A DNA stretch of 64,000 nucleotides from the NCBI GenBank assembly GCA_032718475.1, contig JAUCBJ010000284.1, forward strand, positions 1-64,000, written 5' to 3'. The notes under the pieces are model-generated. The model was not told where the DNA came from and ran no database searches. It saw only the letters and a list, made by a program, of their open reading frames with translations. A program made the position numbers and the translations under genes. Shown in pieces: positions 11,501 through 21,838 of the stretch; positions within the stretch are counted from its first letter, which is position 1, and every line of letters begins with the position of its first letter. This stretch comes from Nemertoderma westbladi (Eukaryota; Xenacoelomorpha; Nemertodermatida; Nemertodermatidae).

Positions 11501-12553
11501 GTGGAGTTAGTTAGTAAGAGGGTACGTAGTACCGTTAGTAAGAGTTAGTGGAGTTAGTTAGTAAGAGGGTACGTAGTACTGTTAGTAAGAGTTAGTGGAG
11601 TTAGTTAGTAAGAGGGTACGTAGTACCGTTAGTAAGAGTTAGTGGAGTTAGTTAGTAAGAGGGTACGTAGTACCGTTAGTAAGAGTTAGTGGAGTTAGTT
11701 AGTAAGAGGGTACGTAGTACCGTTAGTAAGAGTTAGTGGAGTTAGTTAGTAAGAGGGTACGTAGTACCGTTAGTAAGAGTTAGTGGAGTTAGTTAGTAAG
11801 AGGGTACGTAGTACCGTTAGTAAGAGTTAGTGGAGTTAGTTAGTAAGAGGGTACGTAGTACCGTTAGTAAGAGTTAGTGGAGTTAGTTAGTAAGAGGGTA
11901 CGTAGTACCGTTAGTAAGAGTTAGTGGAGTTAGTTAGTAAGAGGGTACGTAGTACCGTTAGTAAGAGTTAGTGGAGTTAGTTAGTAAGAGGGTACGTAGT
12001 ACCGTTAGTAAGAGTTAGTGGAGTTAGTTAGTAAGAGGGTACGTAGTACCGTTAGTAAGAGTTAGTGGAGTTAGTTAGTAAGAGGGTACGTAGTACCGTT
12101 AGTAAGAATTAGTGGAGTTAGTTAGTAAGAGGGTACGTAGTACCGTTAGTAAGAATTAGTGGAGTTAGTTAGTAAGAGGGTACGTAGTACCGTTAGTAAG
12201 AATTAGTGGAGTTAGTTAGTAAGAGGGTACGTAGTACCGTTAGTAAGAGTTAGTGGAGTTAGTTAGTAAGAGGGTACGTAGTACCGTTAGTAAGAATTAG
12301 TGGAGTTAGTTAGTAAGAGGGTACGTAGTACCGTTAGTAAGAGTTAGTGGAGTTAGTTAGTAAGAGGGTACGTAGTACCGTTAGTAAGAGTTAGTGGAGT
12401 TAGTTAGTAAGAGGGTACGTAGTACCGTTAGTAAGAATTAGTGGAGTTAGTTAGTAAGAGGGTACGTAGTAAGAGTTAGTAGAAGATAGTTAGAATGTTA
12501 GTAAGAGTTAGTGTGTTAGTAAAAGTTAGTAGAGTTAGTAGTGAGTAGTGAGA
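5588..12553. repeat. Minisatellite, 47-bp unit, roughly 149 copies
   Basis: The unit repeats GTTAGTAAGAG twice, joins them with a GGTACGTAGTACC block, and adds a GTTAGTGGAGTTA part. The period of 47 bp is directly measurable (for example 10331 to 10378). Variants include AGTTAGTAGAAGAGTTAG units one base shorter, a GGTTAG form, a GAATTAGTGG form and TACGTGTAGTACC. GGTAC and GTACC form a 5-bp stem with a GTA loop in each unit. The + strand has almost no C outside that block. 47 is not divisible by 3 and every frame has stops, so it is not coding. The last copies decay between 12465 and 12553. Confidence 0.97.
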
Positions 12554-12857
12554 GGGGGGCACGTGGGTACAGCAGGACAGATCGTGTAGGCCGCACGAGA
12601 CATACTACTGTACTGCACAGCCCATAGAGTAGGCCAGAATATGGATTAAAATAAATCCATTAATAGATACTGATAGCACAGTTGTAGGATTAAATAAATA
12701 TTAAAAATCAAAATTAGACAAATTATGGTAACAGTAGATAGGATATTCTAGAACATAATTAAAGCCACTGACAAAATTAGGGAATTTAGGAAATTTGGCA
12801 CTTTAGGAAATAAAAGTAGGAAAATTCGGCAATAACCTAGCGTTCAGAGAGAGATAG
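12554..12857. other. Stretch between the minisatellite and the zinc-knuckle ORF
   Basis: AT-rich in its centre with no gene seen. It may belong to the same element as the zinc-knuckle ORF, but no terminal repeat could be matched. Confidence 0.35.
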
Positions 12858-13730
12858 GCCATTATCGAACCGTACAGACCATCCCAGACCTACCATCCGG
12901 AGTTGGGAGGAAAGGAAATACTGGTGGATTTCACCGAAAGGCATCCCAGGAGAGACGAGGAGATAGACATGGACAGGGACGCTAACGTCCAGAAGTTCGC
13001 TTACCAGCGACTCCATAGACCGAGGAGATCGCTTGGGACGAAAGACGACGTGGGGCGGGAGGCATTGGTACTCGGCTGCGATTACTGCGGGAGGCTTACT
13101 CACCAGGAAAGGAGCTGCTTGTACCGATTCCAGAAGGGGACGAGTTGCCTCTACTGCTGCGAGTCGAGTCATAGGATGGGGGCGTGTCCACGGTTGCACA
13201 ACCGGTGTTCTAAGTGCAACTTCCGGGGGCACTACGGACGCCAGTGCGACTGGATGGACGACGAGGAGAAGTTTAGGATCTTCGAGGAGTGGGCCGATGT
13301 CGGCGTCATGACGCGGCAGCGAATGAAGGCCCAGGAATTCCGGTGGGGCTTCTTTAATATTAACCAGGAGGCCCTCCTGGAAATAATCAAACGGAGACTT
13401 CCGTTTACTTATCAGGAAGTGTCAACGGCGGCGTCGTATGCCGGAGTGATAAATACACAGAGGTATTTAGACAGGTGGACGCCAGAGAACCGGGGAGAGT
13501 TCAGAGATTTCTTGGCGGAGCATGTGCCGCGGGCTATGAAGGTGATCCTATGGGAGGCCACTAGGGGGAAGCAACAGGGCCATTCGGAGGGGCCACCCGC
13601 GAAGCGATACCGGGAGCTAATAACACCAGCGCCCAAGGAGTCGACGACGGGAATCAGTAGGGAAGTGACGGCAAGGATCAGGAACCTTAAAGGGGATAAG
13701 AACAAGGGAGCGGCGACGACCAGGAAGTGA
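12858..13730 (+). CDS. Gag-like protein with three tandem CCHC zinc knuckles
   Basis: The frame is open from 12858 (just after a TAG) to a TGA at 13728-13730. The first ATG is at 12969, so either translation begins there or the 5' part comes from an exon or a frameshift. Three consecutive knuckles each have the exact spacing C-X2-C-X4-H-X4-C: CDYCGRLTHQERSC, CLYCCESSHRMGAC and CSKCNFRGHYGRQC. The C-terminal tail is basic. Such triplets are typical of retroelement Gag or LINE ORF1 proteins that bind nucleic acid, less often of host RNA-binding proteins. No protease, reverse transcriptase or integrase follows. It is G-rich relative to its flanks and lies between the 47-bp array and a hairpin cluster; I cannot assign it to a known element. 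Confidence 0.6.
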   Translation, partial: AIIEPYRPSQTYHPELGGKEILVDFTERHPRRDEEIDMDRDANVQKFAYQRLHRPRRSLGTKDDVGREALVLGCDYCGRLTHQERSCLYRFQKGTSCLYCCESSHRMGACPRLHNRCSKCNFRGHYGRQCDWMDDEEKFRIFEEWADVGVMTRQRMKAQEFRWGFFNINQEALLEIIKRRLPFTYQEVSTAASYAGVINTQRYLDRWTPENRGEFRDFLAEHVPRAMKVILWEATRGKQQGHSEGPPAKRYRELITPAPKESTTGISREVTARIRNLKGDKNKGAATTRK

Positions 13731-14172
13731 CCGAGAGAGGAGGACGACAGAGGGAAGGAACTGAGATGGTTCCCAAAGTCAGGAGGAGCGAACTAGAACT
13801 TAGAGGGGGAGATGCCTCGAAGGCACCACATGTGAAGTAATACGAACTCCTAAGTGCAAATTTAATTAAAAGTGCAATTAGTATGTACGTATGTAATAAT
13901 CATTAGAATAGATAATCATATAACCAATATGATCAAAAGTAAGTACTATACTATAGTCATGTAACCTTTTTCCAACTAGCTACTGGGACTGGGGGCCAAT
14001 TGACTATGACAGGAGGACGGGAGACTAGACGTAGCACTACACACTTGACACTTCTTAAGTGCGACGGCACGGAAGGGGAGGGTGAGGCTCGTCAGGAGTG
14101 AATGGGTTAAAAGTAGACAAGAGTTGAGTATAGAACGCGTGGAGAGGACGCGAGTGCAATTCAAGTGTGTGT
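13731..14172. other. 3' flank of the zinc-knuckle ORF
   Basis: A purine-rich patch (CTTAGAGGGGGAGATG near 13799-13814) is followed by a small hairpin, TGCCTCGAAGGCA. This could be a polypurine tract before a terminal repeat, but no matching second repeat was found. No gene is supported; the minus-strand open frame here looks like noise. Confidence 0.35.
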
Positions 14173-14191
14173 GGGGGGGGGGGGGGGGGGG
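14173..14191. repeat. Poly-G tract, 19 bases
   Basis: Pure run of 19 G, preceded by TGTGTGTG. A second run of 12 G lies at 14685-14696. Confidence 0.9.
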
Positions 14192-14254
14192 AGGAGTAAG
14201 AGGTAGAGTTAAAGTAGAGAGAAGTAGAGAAGAGTTATAGTGGAGTGGAGATAA

Positions 14255-14717
14255 AATTGTGTGAGAGAAATCCACAATTGTCTCGAACCGAGACGCCATA
14301 TGTCTTGGTTCAACGTAGGCGAAGTTGCACCAAGAGAGGGTAGTAATATCATACCCATAGGGAGCGGCCTGGAAAGCCGACTCCAAGAAAGATAACTCCA
14401 CTCCACACCCGATAGTAGATCGGGTTCCAACGGAATTGAAGCGCACTCGTAGGTGATGCTATCTTCTCACCGGGAAGATAGCATGGGGGGGGGAGTGTGA
14501 GCGGATTCAATTCCGCCTCACCAACCCCATAAAGTTGGGAAGTGGCGTTTTAAGCAATATTGGGGAATACGAGGTTAATCACCATTAACCTCGTATCACC
14601 CCAATAACGGGGACAACACACGGCCCCAAAGAGCCACACAAAAGAGGTTAGAGGTCAAACCTCGAGAGGGAAAGTAACAGCCGCGGGGGGGGGGGGACAC
14701 TCCCACAGAGGTGGGAG
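14255..14717. other. Cluster of about ten consecutive short hairpins
   Basis: Stems read directly: 14255-14261 with 14273-14279; 14280-14285 with 14289-14294; 14304-14314 with 14324-14334 (one mismatch); 14338-14342 with 14352-14356; 14361-14368 with 14376-14384 (one bulge); 14407-14413 with 14419-14425; 14456-14466 with 14474-14484 (11 bp, perfect); 14497-14505 with 14512-14521 (one bulge); 14521-14525 with 14534-14538; 14559-14565 plus 14567-14579 with 14599-14605 and 14584-14596 (20 bp in all); 14644-14649 with 14658-14663; 14700-14706 with 14711-14717. The stems differ in sequence, so this is not a tandem repeat. No function is assigned; a structured RNA or the structured end of a mobile element are candidates. 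Confidence 0.7.
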
Positions 14718-15099
14718 CCGATAAATATACGAATATACAGAGAGAGAACTGCACCAGTATACAGAATGCAAAGAAACAACAGTACCGGTATGTGGGGAAC
14801 AGTATAATAAATTTAAATATAAGCCGAAAAAGGCCGAAAAAAATGTTAGGTCCTAAACTACTGAATATCAGAAATGCACCATTGAAGTTTAACATTAACA
14901 CCAAGCGATAAACCAGACAAACTTACTACTGTATATTAAAGGTTAATGAATGTCCGTTCTGCTAGTTTACGTTCTGCCCAGTTATCTCAACTCAATTATG
15001 ATTACTACGGTGACGAGAGCGCGACAATTTCTTAATTAAATGAAATTATGTCCAGACAGAGGGTTGAGGTTCTACCCATGAGTAAAAATCAAGAGGAGT
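14718..15099. other. Intergenic, no gene seen
   Basis: A-rich stretch without recognisable coding features. Confidence 0.4.
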
Positions 15100-15535
15100 C
15101 GGCTAATATCTTTGCATCATTGTTTAATCACAAGAAAGACGAAGGAAAGGGTTTACTCCAGTGAACGATACAATGGGGGAAGAAATTGGTAAGGAATTTA
15201 CGGGGTGTTGGATGGAAAGTTTCCTGACAGTAACGGAAGATGAGTTAACAAAAATTATTCGAGAAATGCCTTCAAAGCAAATGTGAAGTTGACCCGATCC
15301 CGATCGATATACTGAGGAAGGGAGGAAATTCCATGTTTAGACACTCCTTAAACCAGGAATAAAAACACAACCCTGGATAAAGAAGTACTAAATAATTTCC
15401 GACCTCTTGGGAACATTGCATTAATAGGAAAAGTTATAGAGAAGGTGTTAGACAGACAAATGCGGCGACATAGAGATTAATAACTTACTTCCATATTTAC
15501 AATCGGCATATAGAAAACATAATTCAGCGGTCAGG
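15100..15535 (+). pseudogene. CR1-like LINE reverse transcriptase remnant
   Basis: Pieces of a reverse transcriptase can be read across several frames: a segment ending FLTVTEDELTKIIREMPSKQ, then FRPLGNIALIGKVIEKVLD, then NNLLPYLQSAYRKHNSA. These match the order of RT motifs 1-2 in CR1/Jockey-type LINEs. Several frameshifts and stops break it, and it ends where the RTE-like material begins. Confidence 0.65.
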
Positions 15536-16289
15536 TCAGGTATTCTAGGTCATTGATCATGGTCATGCATGGTCACTGATCCATGCAGCATAAAGGAGGT
15601 GCCACCTGTGGCTGCATAGACCCTCTTACTAAGGGCAAATCTGGTCCGGTAACAAGGACCCCCTTCGTTCTGGAATAGGGACGCCCTTGGTCCTGGATTG
15701 AGGACCTATATACTTGACTCCATGGGCATATGGCCTGGCCATGGTGATCTACCAATGGCTGCTGGTCAGGATTAGAGTCATGTTCACTAGTCATTCATTC
15801 ATTAGTCTCATGTTCACTCTGAGTGCACTTCACTGCGACCTACACCTGGCAGCAGAGGTACAGGGCATGGTCCAGCAGATGAACTGCACAGCCAATGGTT
15901 GGTCATGTGCGTCAGAGTAGGTATGGGTGATGGGCCTCATATATGACTCCACTGAGACACCCACCCTGTGGAATGGCAAACCAGAGTGCGGTATTTGCCC
16001 CGAGAGCTAACTCGGCAAATAAGCAACCCCCAACCCCCACTATGGATTACATTAGTAATGCGCAGGTCTGGGCACTAGAATTACAGGACACAATGGCCTC
16101 ACAGGCGTCAGTTATCTCCTTACCCCCTACTGGAGAGAGCAGCCAACAATACTGTGAACTTTACTGGTGACATTTCTGACCTAAACCCTGGGTCACCAGG
16201 GAGGCCAAATTGCGAGGTGGAGAGGGATTCTGGAGTTGGAGGCTACTCTCATGTGCCACCCCGACCTACCAAGCCATTGGTGAATCGGA
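15536..16289 (+). other. Possible 5' part of an RTE-like LINE
   Basis: Lies directly upstream of the first endonuclease segment and shows scattered short open frames only. It could be the LINE's 5' region; no other copy in the window extends this far, so the boundary cannot be drawn. Confidence 0.35.
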
Positions 16290-17370
16290 GGCAAGTCACT
16301 AGACTAGCCTCAGTTTACACCCTAACACTCGGGTCCCCAAAGTGACAAGGTGAGCTGACTGCCTTGGCAGATAAGCTTTCTCTTACGCAGTGGGAATTCA
16401 AGAGCACCGAATGCAGACTGGACAGACTGATGAGGTTCTGATTAAGGACATGGGGGGCGGTTGGCGACTCGCCCTCGCGTCAGCAGATGATAGTGGCAAT
16501 GGTGGAATTGGTCTATTGATGAATCCAACTGCACATGCGGCACTATTCCATAAATAATCTCTAACCGCATCATCCGTTGCCACTTCTCATGTTCTGGAAG
16601 ACTGGCTAAGACGTTTCCTAAGGTGGTTCTGATTGTGTGCTACCCTCCAACTGGTGTTGCCCCAGTAGAGGAGGTGGGAAATGTCTACTTGAATCTACAA
16701 GCAGCTACTGATGGAGTGGATCAGCATGCATTCTTAACATTCCTGGGAGACTTTAATGCAAGTCTGCATCAATCACCTACATCGCCCTGGGTCTATAGCG
16801 ATAATGTTAACCGAAATTCCGTCCATCTTCAGGATTGCATTTCTGCAAATGGGTTGTTTTCGGATAGAACCCAGTTCAAGAAGCGAACTGGAAAGCTATG
16901 GACTCATAGTGGGCCCAGTGGTCACAAGTCCCAGATAGACCATATTGACCCAGTTCAAGAACCGAACTGGAAAGCTTTGGACTCAAAGTGGACCCAGTGG
17001 TTCCAAATTTCAGATAGACCATATTCTGTTTCGTAGGAAATACAGGAGCTCTATACAAGACCTTAATGCATTTACACTTCGATCCTTCTCCAGTGATCAC
17101 CGCCTTATTGTGTCCAAGGTAAGACTTAGTCTGCGTGCTAGCAGAACAACGAAATCTGCCTTGCCTCGGCATGACTGGTCCTCTGTATTGTAACAGCCAT
17201 GTGTGAGATCCAGCTGCATACTACAGCTGAGCAATATGCATGAGGTTTTTGCCTCTGAGGCGGCATATCACTGCGAGGGCTATACCGCCTTCACAGAAGC
17301 AGTTAAATTAGCAGCTGTAGAAACAGTTCCTGTACACCCTCGAAACAGGAAAAAGGCCCCCATGACTGAC
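16290..17370 (+). mobile_element. RTE-like LINE, older copy, endonuclease part
   Basis: Encodes an AP endonuclease-like domain in broken frames: TDEVLIKDMGGGWRLALASA and DDSGNGGIGLLMNP near 16430-16530, then HAFLTFLGDFNASLHQ (the GDFN motif) near 16710-16770, then the SDHR end near 17093-17105. A tandem duplication of about 78 bp (from about 16867) adds a second KRTGKLWT block. Its last 92 bp match the start of the next plus-strand copy at 17834 but differ at several sites, so the two are independent insertions of different age. Confidence 0.8.
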
Positions 17371-17822
17371 CTACTAGGATCGGCATGCTGCATTGCAGCT
17401 GCATTTTTAAGATTGGTGTGCCGGCTTGTCGACAAAATTGCGCCGCCACAACTCCCTGTCACCCATGACATTTGCTAGAAGGCCAGTGCGCTTTAAGATG
17501 CGTCTCAAGAAAGTCATGGGCTGTCCACGAAGCTTATTCACTCCATGAGGCTGCCAAAGTACAAGATTATGCACTGGCTGGTCCTAAAAGCCGAAAGCAA
17601 TGTCCTGCAAAGCGAAGGCGATTTTGTTGTAGTGTCAAGCTTGGGGGAACAGATGAGACACCTCCAATGTTATATAGTGTCTCGTTGGAGATGTGTGAAT
17701 TGTACTTTACACAATGAACCCGGCGTAGCATTCTTGTGAATGTGCCATCCAGAGATTTGGTGTCCTCAGCAGTTAGAGCCCAGCATGGACTCCCATAGAG
17801 GAGTACTGGAACTACTGCTGCC
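17371..17822 (-). mobile_element. RTE-like LINE 3' fragment in reverse orientation
   Basis: This is the reverse complement of the 3' end of the same LINE family: it begins with the complement of the terminal CCTAGTAG and runs through the C-terminal coding part up to the complement of GCAGCAGTAGTTCCAGTAC. It separates two plus-strand copies. Frames are broken. A short CACTACTACTAC run joins it to the next copy. Confidence 0.85.
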
Positions 17823-17833
17823 ACTACTACTAC

Positions 17834-19865
17834 CTATACTGCCTTTACAGAAGCAGTTAAGTTAGCAGCTGCAGAAACAGTTCCTGTATACCCTCGAAAC
17901 AGGAAAAGGGCCCCCTGGACTGACAACAAAATTCAGAAGTGCCGAAATGACCTTCATAAGACGCAGAAAGAGTCCCGACTCAAACAGACTACAGCGGCCA
18001 AGAATGCAGTTAAGGCTGCATCTAGGTCCCTGAACAGGCAGTACTCTGTTAATCTACGGGAGCTAATAAACCAACAGGTTGATGCCATCAATGATGCTGT
18101 CGACAGCAGGCAATCATCCCAGGCATGGAAATCGATCAATCTGCTTACTGGGCGGAAAAGCCAACCAACCACCAAGGTTAAGGCTGAATCACCAGCCGAT
18201 CGCCTCAATGGTTGGAAAGCCCACTTTGAAAAGCTCCTCAATAATGACAGGGTATTGCCTGATAACTTTATAGAAGTAAAAGTGTCTGAGTCTGTACTCC
18301 CAGATATTCCCATTGGCGATATCTCCTTTGCAGAAGTGAAGGCTGCTGCAAAGAGCATTAAGACCAATCGTGCCAGTGGAGTAGATGGTGTTCCCCCTGA
18401 GGTCTTTAAAATACCTGAGTGTTTAAAGCTCATCTATCCCATCATAGTAGACATGTACCGTACAACAAGAGTCCCACAAGAAATGAAAACAAATAAGTTG
18501 GTGCCAGTTCCCAAGAAGGGCAACCTAACACTCTATGGTTCTTTTCGGGGAATCTCATTGATCTCGATTGCTGCAAAACTATACAATAGAATTCTATTAA
18601 ATCGCATCAGGGATCCCATTGAGAGACTGCTACGTGGAAATCAGAATGGGTTCCGTAAAGGTCGTGGGACCATGGAGCCCATTTTGGCACTTAGAAGGAT
18701 AATTGAAGAGTTATCAAAAAAGAAAGACAGGCATCTGGCTGTTATCTTTGTTGACTTCTTCAAGGCCTTTGATTCAGTCTCTCGCTCACGTATGTTCAGC
18801 ATACTTTCATTATATGGGATTCCTGATGAAATTATTGCAGCAATCAGATCAGTATACGATGGTTCGACAACATTTGTGTCTACTGTTGACGGTGACACAG
18901 AACCATTTGAAGTGTTATGGGGCGTCCTCCAAGGAGACACACTTGCACCATTCTTGTTCATTATTGTGGTTGACTATGTTCTACGCATGTCCTTAGATCA
19001 TCATAATGATGATGGGGTGATGATAACTCCACCTACTGGCTCCAGAAGTCGAGGAAATCCTGCCAAGTACCTAACTGATCTAGACTTTGCTGATGACTTA
19101 GGAGTACTCTCAGAATCATTAGAGGGAGCCCCACGGCTCCACAGCTCATTAGAACATACTGCTTCTAGTGTTGGTCTTTTTATTAACTCCAGAAAGACCA
19201 AAATTCTGACAGTTAACTTTGAAAGTCCTCAGCAAGTCTCTGATCGGATGAGCATAAGCTCAAAGGATGGTATGCTTGAGCATGTGGACGACTTCTGTTA
19301 CCTGGGATCATGGATCCGGAAGTCAGGTGAGGACCTTCGAATACGTAAGGGAAAGGCATGGGCAGCCTTGAATAGGCTTTCCAGGATTTGGAAGTCACCT
19401 AGAATTAATCGGAAACTTAAGGTTCGATTATTTAGAGCAGCAGTAGTTCCAGTACTCCTCTACGGGAGTCCATGCTGGGCTCTAACTGCTGAGGACACCA
19501 AATCTCTGGATGGCACATTCACAAGAATGCTACGCCGGGTAAATTGTGTCAAGTACAATGCACACATCTCCAACCAGACACTATATAACATTGGAGGTGT
19601 CTCATTGGTTCCCCCAAGCTTGACACTAGAACAAAATCGCCTCCGCTTTGCAGGACATTGCTTTCGCCGTGAGGACCAGCCAGTGCATAATCTTGTACTT
19701 TGGAAGCCTCATGGAGTGAATAAGCATGGTGGACAGCCCATGACTTTCTTGAGACGCATCTTAAAGGACACTGGCCTTAAAGATGCGGATGATCTAGCAA
19801 ATGTCATGGGTGATAGGGAGTTGTGGCGGTGCAATTTTGTTGACAAGCCGGCACAGCATTCTTAA
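17834..19865 (+). CDS. RTE-like LINE reverse transcriptase ORF, uninterrupted
   Basis: The frame is open from the 5' truncation at 17834 to the TAA at 19863-19865, about 675 codons, without an obvious own start codon (first in-frame ATG-like start is late). The reverse transcriptase shows motif 1-2 (FRGISLISIAAKLYNRIL and NGFRKGRGTMEPI), the palm aspartate segment FVDFFKAFDSVSRSRM, WGVLQGDTLAPFLF, and the catalytic DFADDLGVL, followed by a thumb and a C-terminal basic part. The protein resembles the RTE-type family exemplified by the worm protein F52C9.6; the exact clade is uncertain. The endonuclease is missing, so this copy cannot move by itself. The 3' end lacks the final 48 bp seen in the sister copies and goes straight into an ATAAT microsatellite. 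Confidence 0.88.
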
Positions 19866-19915
19866 CATATTATGTAATATAATATAATATAATATATAAT
19901 AATATAATAGAATGT
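19866..19915. repeat. (ATAAT)n microsatellite
   Basis: Imperfect repeats of TATAA/ATAAT directly after the LINE. Possibly grown from the LINE's tail. Confidence 0.8.
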
Positions 19916-20448
19916 GCATACTATGGGGTGTTACACAGGGTTCTATTCTCGGGGTTTTGTTGTTTATACTAGGCCTATACTATTACTATACTAGCTGGCA
20001 ATATCCGAGGCGGGTTACTCGGTATTTCCCGATAATTCTATTGCTAGGCCTACCTAATGCAGAATACAGTACCATTAATCTGTAAAGTAATTAAAAAAAA
20101 CTGGGCCGGTACCGGTTCCGCCAACCAACAACCGCGGTACCGAACGTGAATAAACTTTTCGAAAAGTGGCCTATAACGACCGCTCGTTAAAGTTATACTC
20201 ACATGCCAAGTTCCAGCGCAATCCCTCCGCCCGTTTTGGAGGAGTTCGAGCACAGAGAGAGAGAGAGAGAGATAATTTGACTTTTATAGGTATAGAAGAT
20301 ACGGTCTTGTGCCCGAGATACATTAATGTCCGTGGGCGCTAATGTCTCAGTACCTTTTGTGCCAGCGGTCACTTAGTCGCATTGTCGCGGGCACTAATGT
20401 CCCATAGAAAATTAGTTCCCGCGAGACGTTAGTCCCCGCTAGACATTA
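19916..20448. repeat. Repeat region with GGGCACTAATGTC motifs and a (GA)n run
   Basis: The words GGGCGCTAATGTCTC (20334), GCGGGCACTAATGTCCC (about 20387) and GAGACGTTAGTCCCCGCTAG (about 20423) recur within 120 bp and continue at 21839-21870 beyond the LINE that interrupts them. A GA microsatellite lies at about 20256-20271. ACCGGT palindromes occur near 20107. Confidence 0.6.
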
Positions 20449-21838
20449 TTTTTACAATAAGGTACACCCCCAGTCGGGTTAAATATAAATTCTAATATTG
20501 GTAATGTAGGGTAGGTATGTACGGTAGAATATAGTTGAGATTACGTAAAAAGATTATACACAACATTAATATGGAGTGAAGTATGCGCACATTAAATCGT
20601 AATTAAACTAATCGTTTAAGGCTAAAATATTATATAAAATAAAATTATTATAATTAAGCTAGTCTCCGGGGTTCGCGCTCTGCCCGTAACCGCCCCGTCC
20701 ACCAGGTCGCCGACACGTCTAACACAGACTCGGGGGGTAGGCTATGAGACTTTAAGGGTTGATTATTGTTTACTTAGCCTAGTAAGTAAGTGCTTTTCAG
20801 TAAGTGCTGAAAACCGTGGGAGGTGAATCTGGTGATGGTGTGTCTGTATGTCTGTCCCGCCCGTTTCCATGTTGTAGATGTAAAAGCTGGGCCAGGGATG
20901 GGGTAGTTGGCTTCGAAATTTGATTCTCTGTCTCTCCGATGGGTTCTGTATTGAGCGGTTACTGTCGTTGAAAAAATGTTCGGGTGTTTGGTAAGAATGT
21001 CATCGCATAAGCTGTTTTCACCTACCAGTTTTAGTGCGAGGGTGGAGGAGGCTGACGTGTGCAGTCTTAACATATGTTTGATATGGCAGGTTTTTGTTTT
21101 ATCAAGGTCAATGAGGTTGGTTAGCGAAAGATATGGGCCAATTTCTTCAAGACTATATGTTACCATTGGCTGTATTTTCATTCGGTATATTTTGAGGCCA
21201 GTCTCGATTGAAAGAAGGTGTAGTTTCGAAAGGGAGCCGATGACGCTATACGCTTTTTTCTTTTTATCTAAAATATGTTTAGTGAAGCAGAGTGTCGGTT
21301 GGAGAGTAATTCCGAGATATTCATATTCATTTACTATGTTTACAATCATTTCCGTCATAGGTGAATTTATCCATCATTGCAAGTCTACCTCCATTTCTAA
21401 ATTTGATTATTTTTGTTTTCTTCAAGTTTACTTCCATGTTGTTGGCTTTACACCAATCATGTAATGCATCTAGGGCATGTTGGATATCCAGTGGGTTTTT
21501 CGAATATATGGCAAGGTCGTCAGCGAAGAATAAGAATTTGAGAGAGGCGGCTATTTGTCGGAGAACAGTGGCTAGGTCGGTGATGAAAATTAAGAAGCAG
21601 GTCGGGCTGAAACAATCTCCTTGAAGGACTCCACGAAGCTGTTGTATAGCATTGGATAGTTGTAGGCCGTCATATATTCGGATGCTGTTTTCTAGAATGT
21701 CTCTGATTAGATTGTATAATTTGCCCTTTATTCCAAAACTGTGGATCTTAGACAGTAGTATTCCTCGGTTAACGAAGTCGAAGGCTTTCCGAAAGTCAAT
21801 GAAAGCTACAAATAGCCTGCGGTCGTTGGCATTTTCAG
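20449..21838 (-). mobile_element. Jockey/CR1-group LINE, 5'-truncated, frameshifted, with 14-bp TSD
   Basis: Reading the minus strand from 21838, one open frame gives a reverse transcriptase palm: FVAFIDFRKAFDFVNRG, GVLQGDCFSPTCFLIFITDL and FFADDLAIYS. It stops near 21310 and the C-terminal part (EYEYLGITLQPTLCFTKH onward, to 20774) continues in a different frame, so at least one frameshift is present. About 325 bp of 3' UTR end in TTGTAAAAA. The 14-bp sequence CCCGCTAGACATTA flanks it exactly at 20435-20448 and 21839-21852, a clear target-site duplication in the surrounding repeat. Confidence 0.85.

Noticed and set aside
5588-12553. CRISPR-like array
   Set aside because: No spacers: units are contiguous and vary within the unit. 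It is a eukaryotic minisatellite.
5588-12553. Telomeric repeat
   Set aside because: TTAG words recur but no TTAGGG or TTAGG run exists, and unique genes lie on both sides.
13976-14446. Minus-strand open frame of 156 codons
   Set aside because: It runs through a poly-G tract and the hairpin cluster and has low-complexity composition; no family resemblance.
14470-14720. Mitochondrial or bacterial insert suggested by the dense hairpins
   Set aside because: No organelle or bacterial gene is next to it and it follows a retroelement-like ORF; nothing supports such an origin.
17279-17926. 92-bp target-site duplication around the inverted LINE fragment
   Set aside because: The two copies differ at several sites, and both are normal LINE sequence; they are parts of two different insertions.
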